Positions 1-7,399 of a stretch of 10,292 nt of DNA are shown here, in pieces; within the stretch, counting starts at the first letter, position 1; each line of letters opens with the position of its first letter. The notes beneath the pieces were generated by a model that saw only the letters and a program-made list of their open reading frames with translations, searched no databases and was not told the origin of the DNA. A program made the translations under genes and the position numbers. The stretch covers positions 1 through 10,292 of the forward strand of contig JAJYHP010000043.1 in NCBI GenBank assembly GCA_021784715.1. Reading direction: 5' to 3'. Source of the stretch: a bacterium (GTDB lineage Bacteria; Eremiobacterota; Eremiobacteria; Baltobacterales; Baltobacteraceae).

Positions 1-98
1 AGGTCGCGCTCGACCAAATGGTCCCGCCGAACCTTTACGCAGCCGTCGCGCAGGTGATTGCATTCGTGTACCGGTTAAAGAGAAAGACGATCGCGTAA
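1..98 (+). CDS. flhB: FlhB flagellar export protein, C-terminal end (partial)
   Basis: Only the last 31 or so codons are present, in the frame that starts at base 3 and ends at TAA 96-98. They read VALDQMVPPNLYAAVAQVIA followed by FVYRLKRKTIA. FlhB is the export-gate and substrate-switching protein of the flagellar type III secretion system. Its cytoplasmic domain ends with a conserved stretch of the type 'hIPxxLYxAVAxVhAaVYRL', which is what is seen here. The membrane segments and the NPTH autocleavage site lie upstream of the window. The stop codon directly abuts the flhA start (TAA-ATG), so translational coupling is likely. The usual flhB-flhA order supports the call. The fragment is short, but the motif plus context make it fairly secure. 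Confidence 0.85.
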   Translation, partial: VALDQMVPPNLYAAVAQVIAFVYRLKRKTIA

Positions 99-2222
99 AT
101 GGCTTCGGCATCCAGCGCACCGGCGCGTCCGAGCATCGGCCAGCGAATCGCCGCAACGACCCCGGTCTTCGTCGCCGGGGCGGCGGTGACGCTCGTCTTT
201 TTGATGATCGTTCCGGTGCCGACGCAGGTGCTCGACGCGCTGCTGACGCTCAATATTACGGGCGCGCTAGTGATTATCGGAACGAGCCTCTACGCCGAAA
301 ACGCGCTCTCGTTCTCGGTCTTTCCCACCTTGTTGTTGATCGTGACGCTCTTCCGGCTCGCGTTGAACATCACGGCGACGCGCGCGATTCTTACCAACGG
401 CTATGCCGGCGAGGTGATCCAGTTCTTCGGGCAGGTCGTGATCGGCGGCAACTACGCCGTCGGATTCGTCATTTTTCTCATCTTGGTCGTCATTCAATTC
501 GTCGTCATCACCAACGGCGCAGGGCGCGTCGCCGAAGTCGCCGCGCGCTTCACCCTCGACGCGATGCCCGGCAAACAGTTGGCGATCGATGCCGATCTCA
601 ATGCCGGCCTCATCACGGAGGCAGACGCTCGCCAGCGGCGCAAAGATATTCAACGTTCGGCGGATTTCTACGGCGCGATGGACGGCGCCAGCAAGTTCGT
701 TCGCGGCGATGCGATCGCCGCGGTCATCATCGTAGCGATCAATATTATCGGCGGCTTTATTATCGGCGTCGTACAGTTGCACTACACCTTGCTGCAGTCG
801 CTCTCGACCTTCACGCTACTCACCGTCGGCGAAGGCATCGTGACGCAGGTTCCGGCGCTGTTGATCTCGACCGCAACCGGTATCATCGTCACTCGCGCGG
901 CAGCCGAATCCGATTTCGGCGGCGAACTCACCAAGCAGCTCAATTCGCAACCGCTCGCCATCCTTATCGCGGCGGTGATGACGGGCGTCTTCGGCATCGT
1001 CGGCCTCGCGCGCTTCTTCATGTTGCCGATGTCGGCGTTACTGTTTTTCTATTATTTCTCGCGCCGCCGTGCGGCCTCGCCTGCGGTGCAAGCCGCCGCC
1101 GCGGCGGCGAAAGCCGCTGCGACGGCAAAAAATGCTCCGGCAAAGCCCGCCGAGAGCGTGGTGCCGTTGCTCTCCTACGATCCGATGGAGCTCGAGATCG
1201 GCTTCGGCCTCATTCCGCTCGTCGACGTCAACCAGGGCGGCGATTTACTCGAACGCGTCACGCTCATTCGGCGCCAGGCGGCGCGCGAACTCGGCATCGT
1301 GATGCCGCCGATTCGCGTTCGCGACAACCTACAGCTCAAGCCCAGTGCGTACAGCGTGAAAATTTACGGTTTGGAAGTGGCGCAGGCCGAGGTGATGGTG
1401 AGTCGGCTTCTCGCGATGAACCCGGGCACCGCAACGCAGCCGCTCGACGGCATCGCCACGAAAGAGCCGGCGTTTGGATTGCCGGCGCTCTGGATCCCCG
1501 AATCGCTGCGCTCCGAAGCGGAGATGGCGGGCTACACGGTGATCGATCCGACCAGCGTGATCGCCACCCACCTCACCGAACTCATCCGTTCGCACGCTCC
1601 CGATCTGCTCGGCCGCCAAGAGACCTCGGCATTGCTCGACAATATCAAAACGCATTACCCGGTGGTCGTGGAAGAATTGGTACCGGGGCTGCTCTCGGTC
1701 GGCGAGGTGCAGCGCGTCCTGCAGAACTTGCTGCGCGAGCGGATTCCGATTCGCAACCTCGTCCTCATCCTCGAAACGATGGCCGATGCGGCTCGCAACA
1801 GCAAAGATATCGATTTCCTCACCGAGCGCGTTCGTGCGGCGCTCGCGCGTCATATCTCCTCGGAGTACGCCGAAGAGGGCTTGCTCTCGGTCATCACCGT
1901 CGATCCGCGGCTCGAGGCGTTACTCGCCGAAGCGGTGCGGCGAGGCGAAGATGCCTATGCATTGCTCGACCCAGCGACGATCTCGCGCGTCTATTCGTCC
2001 CTCTCTCGTCAGATCTCGATCGCGCAGAATGCGGGTCTGCAGCCGATCGTACTCGCATCACCCTCGGTACGTCTCGCACTCAAGCGGCTCACCGAACGCG
2101 CCGCACCCAACCTCGTCGTTCTTTCTTACTCTGAAATCGCTCCGGGACTCCGCGTCGAATCGATCGGCCAGGTCTCGGCAACCGATGAAACCAGTTCAGC
2201 ACCCATGGGGTCGGGAGTCTAA
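99..2222 (+). CDS. flhA: FlhA, flagellar type III export gate protein
   Basis: A full-length 707-residue FlhA, the usual size for the family. It forms the nonameric ring of the flagellar export gate: the membrane part couples the proton-motive force to export, and the cytoplasmic ring docks substrates and chaperones. Hydrophobic segments fill about residues 24-140 and 205-320. The family signature TLFRLALNITATRAIL is at 83-98. The very conserved cytoplasmic-loop stretch (AARFTLDAMPGKQ at 148-160, then YGAMDGASKFVRGDA at 191-205, containing the conserved Asp) is intact. An Ala/Lys-rich linker at about 325-350 leads to the soluble C-terminal domain, which opens with the conserved 'DPMELEIGFGLIPLVD' block near 361. 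The ATG at 99 directly follows the flhB stop. Only a weak purine-rich stretch (76-86) precedes it, so coupling to flhB translation is probable. No key block appears to be missing. Confidence 0.97.
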   Translation: MASASSAPARPSIGQRIAATTPVFVAGAAVTLVFLMIVPVPTQVLDALLTLNITGALVIIGTSLYAENALSFSVFPTLLLIVTLFRLALNITATRAILTNGYAGEVIQFFGQVVIGGNYAVGFVIFLILVVIQFVVITNGAGRVAEVAARFTLDAMPGKQLAIDADLNAGLITEADARQRRKDIQRSADFYGAMDGASKFVRGDAIAAVIIVAINIIGGFIIGVVQLHYTLLQSLSTFTLLTVGEGIVTQVPALLISTATGIIVTRAAAESDFGGELTKQLNSQPLAILIAAVMTGVFGIVGLARFFMLPMSALLFFYYFSRRRAASPAVQAAAAAAKAAATAKNAPAKPAESVVPLLSYDPMELEIGFGLIPLVDVNQGGDLLERVTLIRRQAARELGIVMPPIRVRDNLQLKPSAYSVKIYGLEVAQAEVMVSRLLAMNPGTATQPLDGIATKEPAFGLPALWIPESLRSEAEMAGYTVIDPTSVIATHLTELIRSHAPDLLGRQETSALLDNIKTHYPVVVEELVPGLLSVGEVQRVLQNLLRERIPIRNLVLILETMADAARNSKDIDFLTERVRAALARHISSEYAEEGLLSVITVDPRLEALLAEAVRRGEDAYALLDPATISRVYSSLSRQISIAQNAGLQPIVLASPSVRLALKRLTERAAPNLVVLSYSEIAPGLRVESIGQVSATDETSSAPMGSGV

Positions 2223-2903
2223 ATGCTCAAATCGTTGTTTTCTCGCGGACCTTCTATTCCGGCGTCGAAGCTGCCGAGCGCGAACGCCTTCGTCGACATC
2301 GTCGTTGCAGGACGCGCCTCGCGCTCCGTCTCCGTCGACGCGGTCACGGCGAAAGGCATCGTCGTTCGCGGCGCGATCGGGCGCGCTGGGGAGAGCGCCG
2401 TCTTGCTCTACGATTCGGGGAGCGGCCGCCTTCGCGCCGCAACCAAGATTATCGGGGCGAGTGGGGACCGCACGACGCTGGCGATGCCGGCGCGCGTGAC
2501 TCCCGCCTCGGCCTCGCCCGGCGGCTCCGGCGGCGGCGCGCAGAAGCGACAGACGGTGCGGCTCGATGCGCTCGTTCCGGGCATGTGGCGCTTCGCTCCC
2601 GGAGGCAAGGGGACCGGCGAGTTCGTAAAGGCGAATATCCGCGATATCAGCCGCGGAGGCTGCTCGCTGATCCTCGACCGCGAACTCAAGCGTGGCACGA
2701 GCGTCGAGGTGCAGTTGCGCTTGCGCGAGAACGGGGCGCCGCTCGTCCTCCTCGGCGAGGTGATGCGTCAGGAGCGTATCGCGAGCTCGGGGCGTTTTTC
2801 GCACGGCCTGCGCTTTCATGGAATCCGCCCCGAGGAAGACCATGCGATCGTGGAATTCATCAATCGTAAGCAGGCCGAGTTGCGGAGCCGGGGGCTTGCG
2901 TGA
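2223..2903 (+). CDS. PilZ-domain protein, likely c-di-GMP receptor of YcgR type
   Basis: A 226-residue protein. An N-terminal beta-rich region (about 20-95) has the layout of a YcgR/FlgZ N-terminal domain. A Gly/Ser-rich linker (about 94-106) follows, then a C-terminal PilZ domain (about 107-215). The two cyclic-di-GMP-binding motifs are both visible: RxxxR (R109-QTV-R113) and DxSxxG (D141-ISRG-G146). The conserved G-x-x-F strand is GLRF at 195-198. In the family, such proteins bind cyclic-di-GMP and act on the flagellar motor or on exopolysaccharide output. With both motifs intact, binding is likely. The location between flhA and cheY suggests that the target is flagellar rotation or motility; that is inference. 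The start abuts the flhA stop, with GGGAG at 2213-2217, five bases before the ATG, as ribosome binding site. Confidence 0.88.
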   Translation: MLKSLFSRGPSIPASKLPSANAFVDIVVAGRASRSVSVDAVTAKGIVVRGAIGRAGESAVLLYDSGSGRLRAATKIIGASGDRTTLAMPARVTPASASPGGSGGGAQKRQTVRLDALVPGMWRFAPGGKGTGEFVKANIRDISRGGCSLILDRELKRGTSVEVQLRLRENGAPLVLLGEVMRQERIASSGRFSHGLRFHGIRPEEDHAIVEFINRKQAELRSRGLA

Positions 2904-2984
2904 CCGACGGCGAAGATGGTGCCCAGAGGGGCCTTGCCGCCTCAGCGGTGAATTATCATTGCACCTTCGCTCTGGGAGTTTTTG

Positions 2985-3347
2985 ATGAGTAAAAAGGTCC
3001 TCATCGTCGATGATGCCGTCGTCATGCGTATGATGATCAAGGGTATTCTCTCCAAACACGGCTACGAAGTCGTTGGAGAGGCCCAAAACGGCGTCGAGGC
3101 GGTCGATAAGTACAAACAATTGCAACCCGATTTGGTGACGATGGACATGGTTATGCCGGAGATGGACGGGATAACGGCGGTCCGTCAGATCATGTCGATG
3201 GACCCCAATGCTAAGATCATCATGTGCACCTCGATGGGGCAGCAGGCACTCGTCGTCGAAGCGATTCAAGCTGGGGCGAAATCCTTCATTACCAAGCCCT
3301 TCCAACCGCCGAAAATCCTCGAAACCATTTCGAAGGTGCTCGCGTGA
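2985..3347 (+). CDS. cheY: CheY chemotaxis response regulator
   Basis: A 120-residue single-domain receiver with no output domain, the typical CheY length. The acidic pair is D9-D10 and the phosphoacceptor is D54 in TMDMVMPEMDG. The conserved Thr/Ser is at 82-83 in MCTSMGQ, Phe101 takes the switch aromatic position, and the invariant Lys is K104 in ITKPF. Phospho-CheY from CheA would bind the flagellar motor switch. The ATG at 2985 is chosen over the in-frame TTG at 2982 because GGGAG at 2974-2978 sits six bases before it. An 81-base gap separates it from the PilZ gene, the largest gap in the flhB-cheW block. A TATCAT (2954-2959) lies there but has no well-spaced -35, so a separate promoter is not established. 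CheC follows immediately and CheA downstream is the expected kinase. Confidence 0.95.
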   Translation: MSKKVLIVDDAVVMRMMIKGILSKHGYEVVGEAQNGVEAVDKYKQLQPDLVTMDMVMPEMDGITAVRQIMSMDPNAKIIMCTSMGQQALVVEAIQAGAKSFITKPFQPPKILETISKVLA

Positions 3348-3955
3348 GCCATCAAGGCATGAATCTCACCGACCTCCAGAAAGACGCGCTAAAGGAAGTC
3401 GGCAATATCGGCGCCGGGCATGCCGCCACGGCGCTCTCGCAGCTGCTCAATGCGAAGATCAATTTAAGCGAGCCGCGCATCGACGTTATTAAATTCCGCG
3501 ATCTCGCGACGCGCGTCGGACACGAGAATCGCACCGTCGCTGCGTTGCATATGTACGTTCGCGGTGAGGCGCCGGGGCAGATGGTCGTTCTTTTCGACCG
3601 CGAGCAGGCGCTCGATTTCGTCAGCCAGTTCCTCCATCGCGTTATCGGGGATATTCAGATCTTCGATTCCATCGCCGACTCGACGCTCAAGGAACTGGGA
3701 AATATCATCGCGGGTTCGTATCTGACCGCGATCATCCAGCTGACCAGCGTGAATTTGCTTCCCTCGGTCCCGACGCTCTCCTATGGGACCATCCAGGCGG
3801 CGTTTCGCACGTTAATGTCGATTTTGCCGGATCAGGATGTCTTTCTCATCGAGAGCAGTTTCCTCGATAAAGACAAGGAAGTTGCCGGCCAGTTCATCAT
3901 GATCCCGGAGACCGGCTCGCTCACCCCACTGCTCTCGGCGTTCGGCGTCGAGTAG
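3344..3955 (+). CDS. cheC: CheC, CheY-P phosphatase
   Basis: A 203-residue protein of the CheC/CheX/FliY phosphatase family, which dephosphorylates CheY-P and so resets the signal. Both copies of the active-site pattern (D/S-x3-E-x2-N-x3-G) are seen. The first is DALKEVGNIGAG near the N-terminus and the second is STLKELGNIIAG around the middle, so the protein looks catalytically complete and of the two-site CheC type. There is no FliN-like C-terminal domain, which argues against FliY. The start chosen is GTG 3344, which overlaps the cheY TGA in the usual GTGA coupling arrangement and has AAGGTG (3333-3338) five bases upstream. The alternative ATG 3359 (198 residues) has AAGG only one base before it, too close to act as a ribosome binding site. 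CheD, the usual partner of CheC, is not in the window. Confidence 0.93.
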   Translation: MSHQGMNLTDLQKDALKEVGNIGAGHAATALSQLLNAKINLSEPRIDVIKFRDLATRVGHENRTVAALHMYVRGEAPGQMVVLFDREQALDFVSQFLHRVIGDIQIFDSIADSTLKELGNIIAGSYLTAIIQLTSVNLLPSVPTLSYGTIQAAFRTLMSILPDQDVFLIESSFLDKDKEVAGQFIMIPETGSLTPLLSAFGVE

Positions 3956-3995
3956 GCCGTTCCGGCTGTACCGAACGAGCGCTTGAGGATCGCCG

Positions 3996-5927
3996 ATGTC
4001 CGACGAACCATTCGATAAAGAAGAGTTCGTTGCGTACTTCCGCGACGAAGCCGAAGAACTATTGCAGCAGATCGATGGCGATCTGCTGCGTCTAGAAGAG
4101 TTCGTCGATAGCGGGCAGGCCGATCCCGAGATCGTCAACTCGCTTTTTCGGGCGCTCCATACCATTAAGGGAAGCTCCGGAATGCTCGGCTTCACCGAGG
4201 TTCAGGGGCTCGCGCATAAGTTAGAGAATCTCTGCGATTTACTGCGCAAAGAGCGAATGCCGCTCTCCGAAGGGAGCGTCGAGTTCCTTTTTTCCGGGCG
4301 CGACTTTTTAACCGATCTCGTGCAGGCGGCGATCGGGCAGAGCGCGCCGCCGAGCGGACTCAATGAGTTCACCGGTCGGCTCGACCAGTTTGTTGCGATC
4401 TATAACGAAACCTCGAACGTCATCGAAGGCAAGGCCCCCGATCGCAGCGAGGGCGCAACCCCCGTCGGCAGCGAGCCGATGAACGAAGCAGAGATCGCCG
4501 CATTTGAGGCCGAGATCGAGCGCATGCTCGCCGAAGCGGCGGCGACGGCCGCCCCTACCGCTCCGGCGACTCCGGCTGAGAGCGCCGCCGCGCCTTCAGC
4601 GGCGACGGCAAAAGCGGTACCGGCGCGCGGAAACGGCGAGAGTGCCGACGCCAAAAAAGGTTCCGCACAGGGGAAGCGGAGTTCGCTCGCCCAGACGATT
4701 CGCGTCGATATCGACCGGCTCGACGCCCTCTTGAACCTCGTCGGCGAACTCGTCATCAACCGCACGCGTATCTCCGACATCGCGACGACGCTCGGGCGGC
4801 TGATGGGCGACCGGGCGCTGAACGCATCGATCGGATTGATCGGGCCGCTCTCGAAAGATCTCGCCGATAGCGCGGCGCTCTTGGCGCGAACGACCAACGA
4901 GATTCAAGAATCGATCATGAAGGTCCGCATGGTCCCGATCGGTCAGGTCTTCGACCGCTTCCCTCGCACCGTCCGCGACGTTGCGAAGGCGCGCGGCAAA
5001 GAGGTGCAACTTCAGATTTCGGGTGCCGATACCGATCTCGATAAGACGATCGTCGACGAGGTCGGCGAACCGCTCATGCATTTGCTACGGAATTGCGTCG
5101 ATCACGGCATCGAGGCCCCCGACGAGCGCGAACGGCAAGGAAAACCGCGCATGGGGACGATCTCGCTGAATGCCTATCACGAAGGCAACCAGATCATCAT
5201 CGAGATCTCCGACGATGGTGGCGGTATCAATCTCGATAAAGTCCGCGCGAAGGCAATCAAGAATGGGCTCATCGGCACCGAAGATCGCCTCACCGATCGC
5301 GAACTCATCGAGCTCATTTTTACCCCCGGCTTTTCGACGGCGGAAGAGGTCTCCGACGTGAGCGGCCGCGGCGTCGGGATGGATGTCGTCAAGCGAAACA
5401 TCACGAAGCTCAAGGGAATTTTCGATGTCGATTCCGCGCCCGGACAAGGCACGCGCTTCACGATTAAGTTACCGCTGACGCTGGCGATCATTCAAGCCTT
5501 GCTCGTGCGCGTCGTCGACGAACTCTACGCAATTCCGCTCGATTCGGTGATCGAATCGCAGCGCGTGGAGATGCCCGACGTACGCACGGTCCACGGCTCG
5601 GAGGTCATCACGCTGCGCGGCCAGGTCGTGCCGTTGCTCCGCATCGCCGATTTCTTCGAACTCGGCGGCGAGCGCGACCCCGAGAAGGTGATGATCGTGA
5701 TCGTCGGCCTCCAGGGGCGTCAGGTTGGGCTCGTCGTCGATTCCTTCGAGGGCGAACAAGAGATCGTTATCAAGCCGCTCTCCGACGTCGTCGGGCGGAT
5801 ACCGGGAATCTCCGGCGCGACGATTCTCGGCAATGGGTCGATTTCGTTGATTATCGACGTACATTCACTCGTGAGCGATGCCTATGCCGGGGGCAAGGTA
5901 ACGCGAGCGGAGTTTTCGGGGGTATAA
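3996..5927 (+). CDS. cheA: CheA chemotaxis histidine kinase
   Basis: A 643-residue sensor kinase. The P1 Hpt domain (about 8-135) carries the phosphorylated histidine H55 in LHTIKGSSGMLG. Residues about 145-228 are Ala/Pro/Glu-rich and show no folded P2 (CheY-docking) domain. The P3 dimerisation domain begins around 231, with DRLDALLNLVGELVINRTRI at 240-259. The P4 ATPase domain has the N box HLLRNCVDHG (362-371), the G1 box DDGGG (406-410) and the G2 box GRGVGMD (457-463). The P5 CheW-like domain runs from about 495 to 630. It autophosphorylates under receptor control and passes phosphate to CheY. It is cytoplasmic and works in arrays with CheW. The ATG is supported by GAGGA at 3986-3990, five bases upstream. 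A 40-base spacer follows cheC, and cheW starts five bases after the stop. Confidence 0.97.
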   Translation: MSDEPFDKEEFVAYFRDEAEELLQQIDGDLLRLEEFVDSGQADPEIVNSLFRALHTIKGSSGMLGFTEVQGLAHKLENLCDLLRKERMPLSEGSVEFLFSGRDFLTDLVQAAIGQSAPPSGLNEFTGRLDQFVAIYNETSNVIEGKAPDRSEGATPVGSEPMNEAEIAAFEAEIERMLAEAAATAAPTAPATPAESAAAPSAATAKAVPARGNGESADAKKGSAQGKRSSLAQTIRVDIDRLDALLNLVGELVINRTRISDIATTLGRLMGDRALNASIGLIGPLSKDLADSAALLARTTNEIQESIMKVRMVPIGQVFDRFPRTVRDVAKARGKEVQLQISGADTDLDKTIVDEVGEPLMHLLRNCVDHGIEAPDERERQGKPRMGTISLNAYHEGNQIIIEISDDGGGINLDKVRAKAIKNGLIGTEDRLTDRELIELIFTPGFSTAEEVSDVSGRGVGMDVVKRNITKLKGIFDVDSAPGQGTRFTIKLPLTLAIIQALLVRVVDELYAIPLDSVIESQRVEMPDVRTVHGSEVITLRGQVVPLLRIADFFELGGERDPEKVMIVIVGLQGRQVGLVVDSFEGEQEIVIKPLSDVVGRIPGISGATILGNGSISLIIDVHSLVSDAYAGGKVTRAEFSGV

Positions 5928-5932
5928 CGTTT

Positions 5933-6439
5933 ATGATGGCCGAGCAACGAGAAGAGAAGAAGCAACAGTACTCGGGCGAGACCTTTCAGGTCGTCTCGTT
6001 CCGTTTGGGCGGCGAAGAGTACGGCGTCGATATCTCGCAAGTTCAAGAAATCATCCGCATGGTCGAGATCACGCACGTTCCGCGCGCCCCGCGCTTCATG
6101 GAAGGCGTCATCAACCTGCGCGGCCAGTTGATTCCCATCATCGACCTCCGCACGCGCTTCGGCATGAATCGCGCCGACCACACGAAATCGACGCGTATCA
6201 TCGTCACGGATATCGGCAGCAAGCGAGTCGGTATCGTCGTCGACAGCGTCTCCGAAGTGCTCAACATTCCGGTCGAAAACGTTGAGGACGCTCCCGAGAT
6301 GGTCGCCGGCATCGGCACCGAGTACATTCAGGGCGTCGGCAAGGTCGATACGCGGTTAATTATTCTTCTCGACCTGAGCAAAGTGATTACCTCCGAGGAG
6401 AAACAGGCGCTCGATAGCGTCGACGAGGCGGCGGAGTAG
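5933..6439 (+). CDS. cheW: CheW, receptor-kinase coupling protein
   Basis: A 168-residue single CheW domain that links chemoreceptors to CheA. The body of the domain is clear: FQVVSFRLGGEEYGVDISQV (18-37), then a conserved VPRAPRFMEGVINLRGQLIP stretch (49-68) that includes NLRG (61-64), and a C-terminal strand with RLIILLDLSKV (141-151). A charged N-terminal extension of about 16 residues precedes the domain and a short acidic tail ends it. Two adjacent ATGs are possible, at 5933 and 5936. The G-rich stretch at 5918-5922 is ten bases from the first, which is therefore preferred. It is the last gene of the recognisable motility/chemotaxis run. Confidence 0.96.
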   Translation: MMAEQREEKKQQYSGETFQVVSFRLGGEEYGVDISQVQEIIRMVEITHVPRAPRFMEGVINLRGQLIPIIDLRTRFGMNRADHTKSTRIIVTDIGSKRVGIVVDSVSEVLNIPVENVEDAPEMVAGIGTEYIQGVGKVDTRLIILLDLSKVITSEEKQALDSVDEAAE

Positions 6440-6498
6440 CCCGCGCCGAAACGATTCCCCCGGCCGGGCCGTTCCGGTACTGAGGAGAATCGATTCCC

Positions 6499-7395
6499 AT
6501 GAAATTTCGTTCGCGACTACTTGGATCTCTCGCCGCCCTCGCGCTCGGCGCGCTGATCGTGCCCGGTGCGCTCCGGGCGCAGCAGAGCGCGCCTGCTGTG
6601 GGGCAAGGCACGACCGCGAAGAGTTCCGGTACGGCGAGCGACGGAACGGGCGATCGCGCGGCCAAAACTGAACTACATCTCCCCGTTATCGTCCACGTGA
6701 TCGCGCGTCCGCTCTGCAGCGGGCTGCATCAAGCCGTCGCACCGGCGATCGGATTGATGCTGCAGAACAATGCGATTATCGCCAAAAGTCAGCCGCTCTT
6801 TAACGATTACGTTCGTTATAATATCAGCGGCAAGACGAGCGCTACCGCCCGTCAACTCGCTCAGGTGAAAATGGAATACCTCGTCGGACCGTTGGTGAAG
6901 AATACGGAAGCGATCGACAAACTGCTTGCCAACGACGCGATTTTCCACAGCGGGAATGGATACGATTCGCAGGAGTTGGCAAAACTGAAAGCCGGGCTGC
7001 TCCGCGCGCTCAACACACAGAAGTTTGCGCTCGACTTGATCAACGGCTTCGTCGCAACCAAGCAGATGGCGAACATGCAGCATGCCGGATTTGAATATAT
7101 CGGCGCGATCAACGGCGCCCAGGAACTCAAAACGAATCCGATTGCGACGGCGACGCCGAACTCGGCGTTCTACAACAACAATTACGCCGGTCTCGCGCCG
7201 CGGCAGCTCGACCCGACGCTACTCGACATGCGCAACGTTCCGGGATTGAGCCTCGGTTATAACCCGATCCGCGCGGTTGCAAATGCCATGCGCTGGACGC
7301 GCCGCGAGATGACGAAACGGCAGGATGCGGTCGCTCCGCAGATCATCCAGGCCGCCCATATCTGCACCGGCGCTCCTCCGCACAAGCAACCGTAG
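6499..7395 (+). CDS. Secreted protein of unknown function
   Basis: I do not recognise this family. The 298-residue product begins with a typical signal peptide: positive MKFRSR, a hydrophobic core at about 7-24, and a likely cleavage after ALRA (residue 27). A Gly/Ser/Thr-rich low-complexity stretch follows to about 55. The rest looks mainly alpha-helical. It contains just two cysteines, C73 (ARPLCSG) and C289 (HICTGAP), near the two ends of the mature domain, which could form a disulfide bond outside the cytoplasm. An Asn/Ala-rich segment (about 213-232, including FYNNNYA) resembles a loop. There is no lipobox and no evident C-terminal anchor, so it is probably a free extracytoplasmic protein. 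GAGGAG at 6482-6487 lies eleven bases before the ATG. It follows cheW by 59 bases on the same strand, so it may be co-transcribed with the chemotaxis genes. That, and any role in motility, is unproven. Confidence 0.75.
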   Translation: MKFRSRLLGSLAALALGALIVPGALRAQQSAPAVGQGTTAKSSGTASDGTGDRAAKTELHLPVIVHVIARPLCSGLHQAVAPAIGLMLQNNAIIAKSQPLFNDYVRYNISGKTSATARQLAQVKMEYLVGPLVKNTEAIDKLLANDAIFHSGNGYDSQELAKLKAGLLRALNTQKFALDLINGFVATKQMANMQHAGFEYIGAINGAQELKTNPIATATPNSAFYNNNYAGLAPRQLDPTLLDMRNVPGLSLGYNPIRAVANAMRWTRREMTKRQDAVAPQIIQAAHICTGAPPHKQP

Positions 7396-7399
7396 CCAA

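Noticed and set aside
1075..1155. Ala-rich repeat-like stretch in flhA
   Set aside because: It encodes the flexible linker between the membrane and cytoplasmic domains, a region that varies in length and composition across FlhA proteins; not a separate repeat element.
2934..2959. Possible promoter before cheY (TTGCCG and TATCAT)
   Set aside because: The TATCAT is a good -10 match, but the candidate -35 is only 14 bases away, too short for sigma70, and no flagellar sigma28 pattern fits either.
2196..3305. A 369-codon open frame on the minus strand, antisense to the PilZ gene and cheY
   Set aside because: It lies opposite two genes with clear domains and motifs. Its product is His/Asp/Arg-rich and disordered-looking, as expected of the reverse complement of GC-rich coding DNA.
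6459..6468. Self-complementary CCCGGCCGGG between cheW and the secreted-protein gene
   Set aside because: It is too short to form more than a 3-bp stem around a 4-base loop and has no T-run, so it is likely a product of high GC rather than a terminator.
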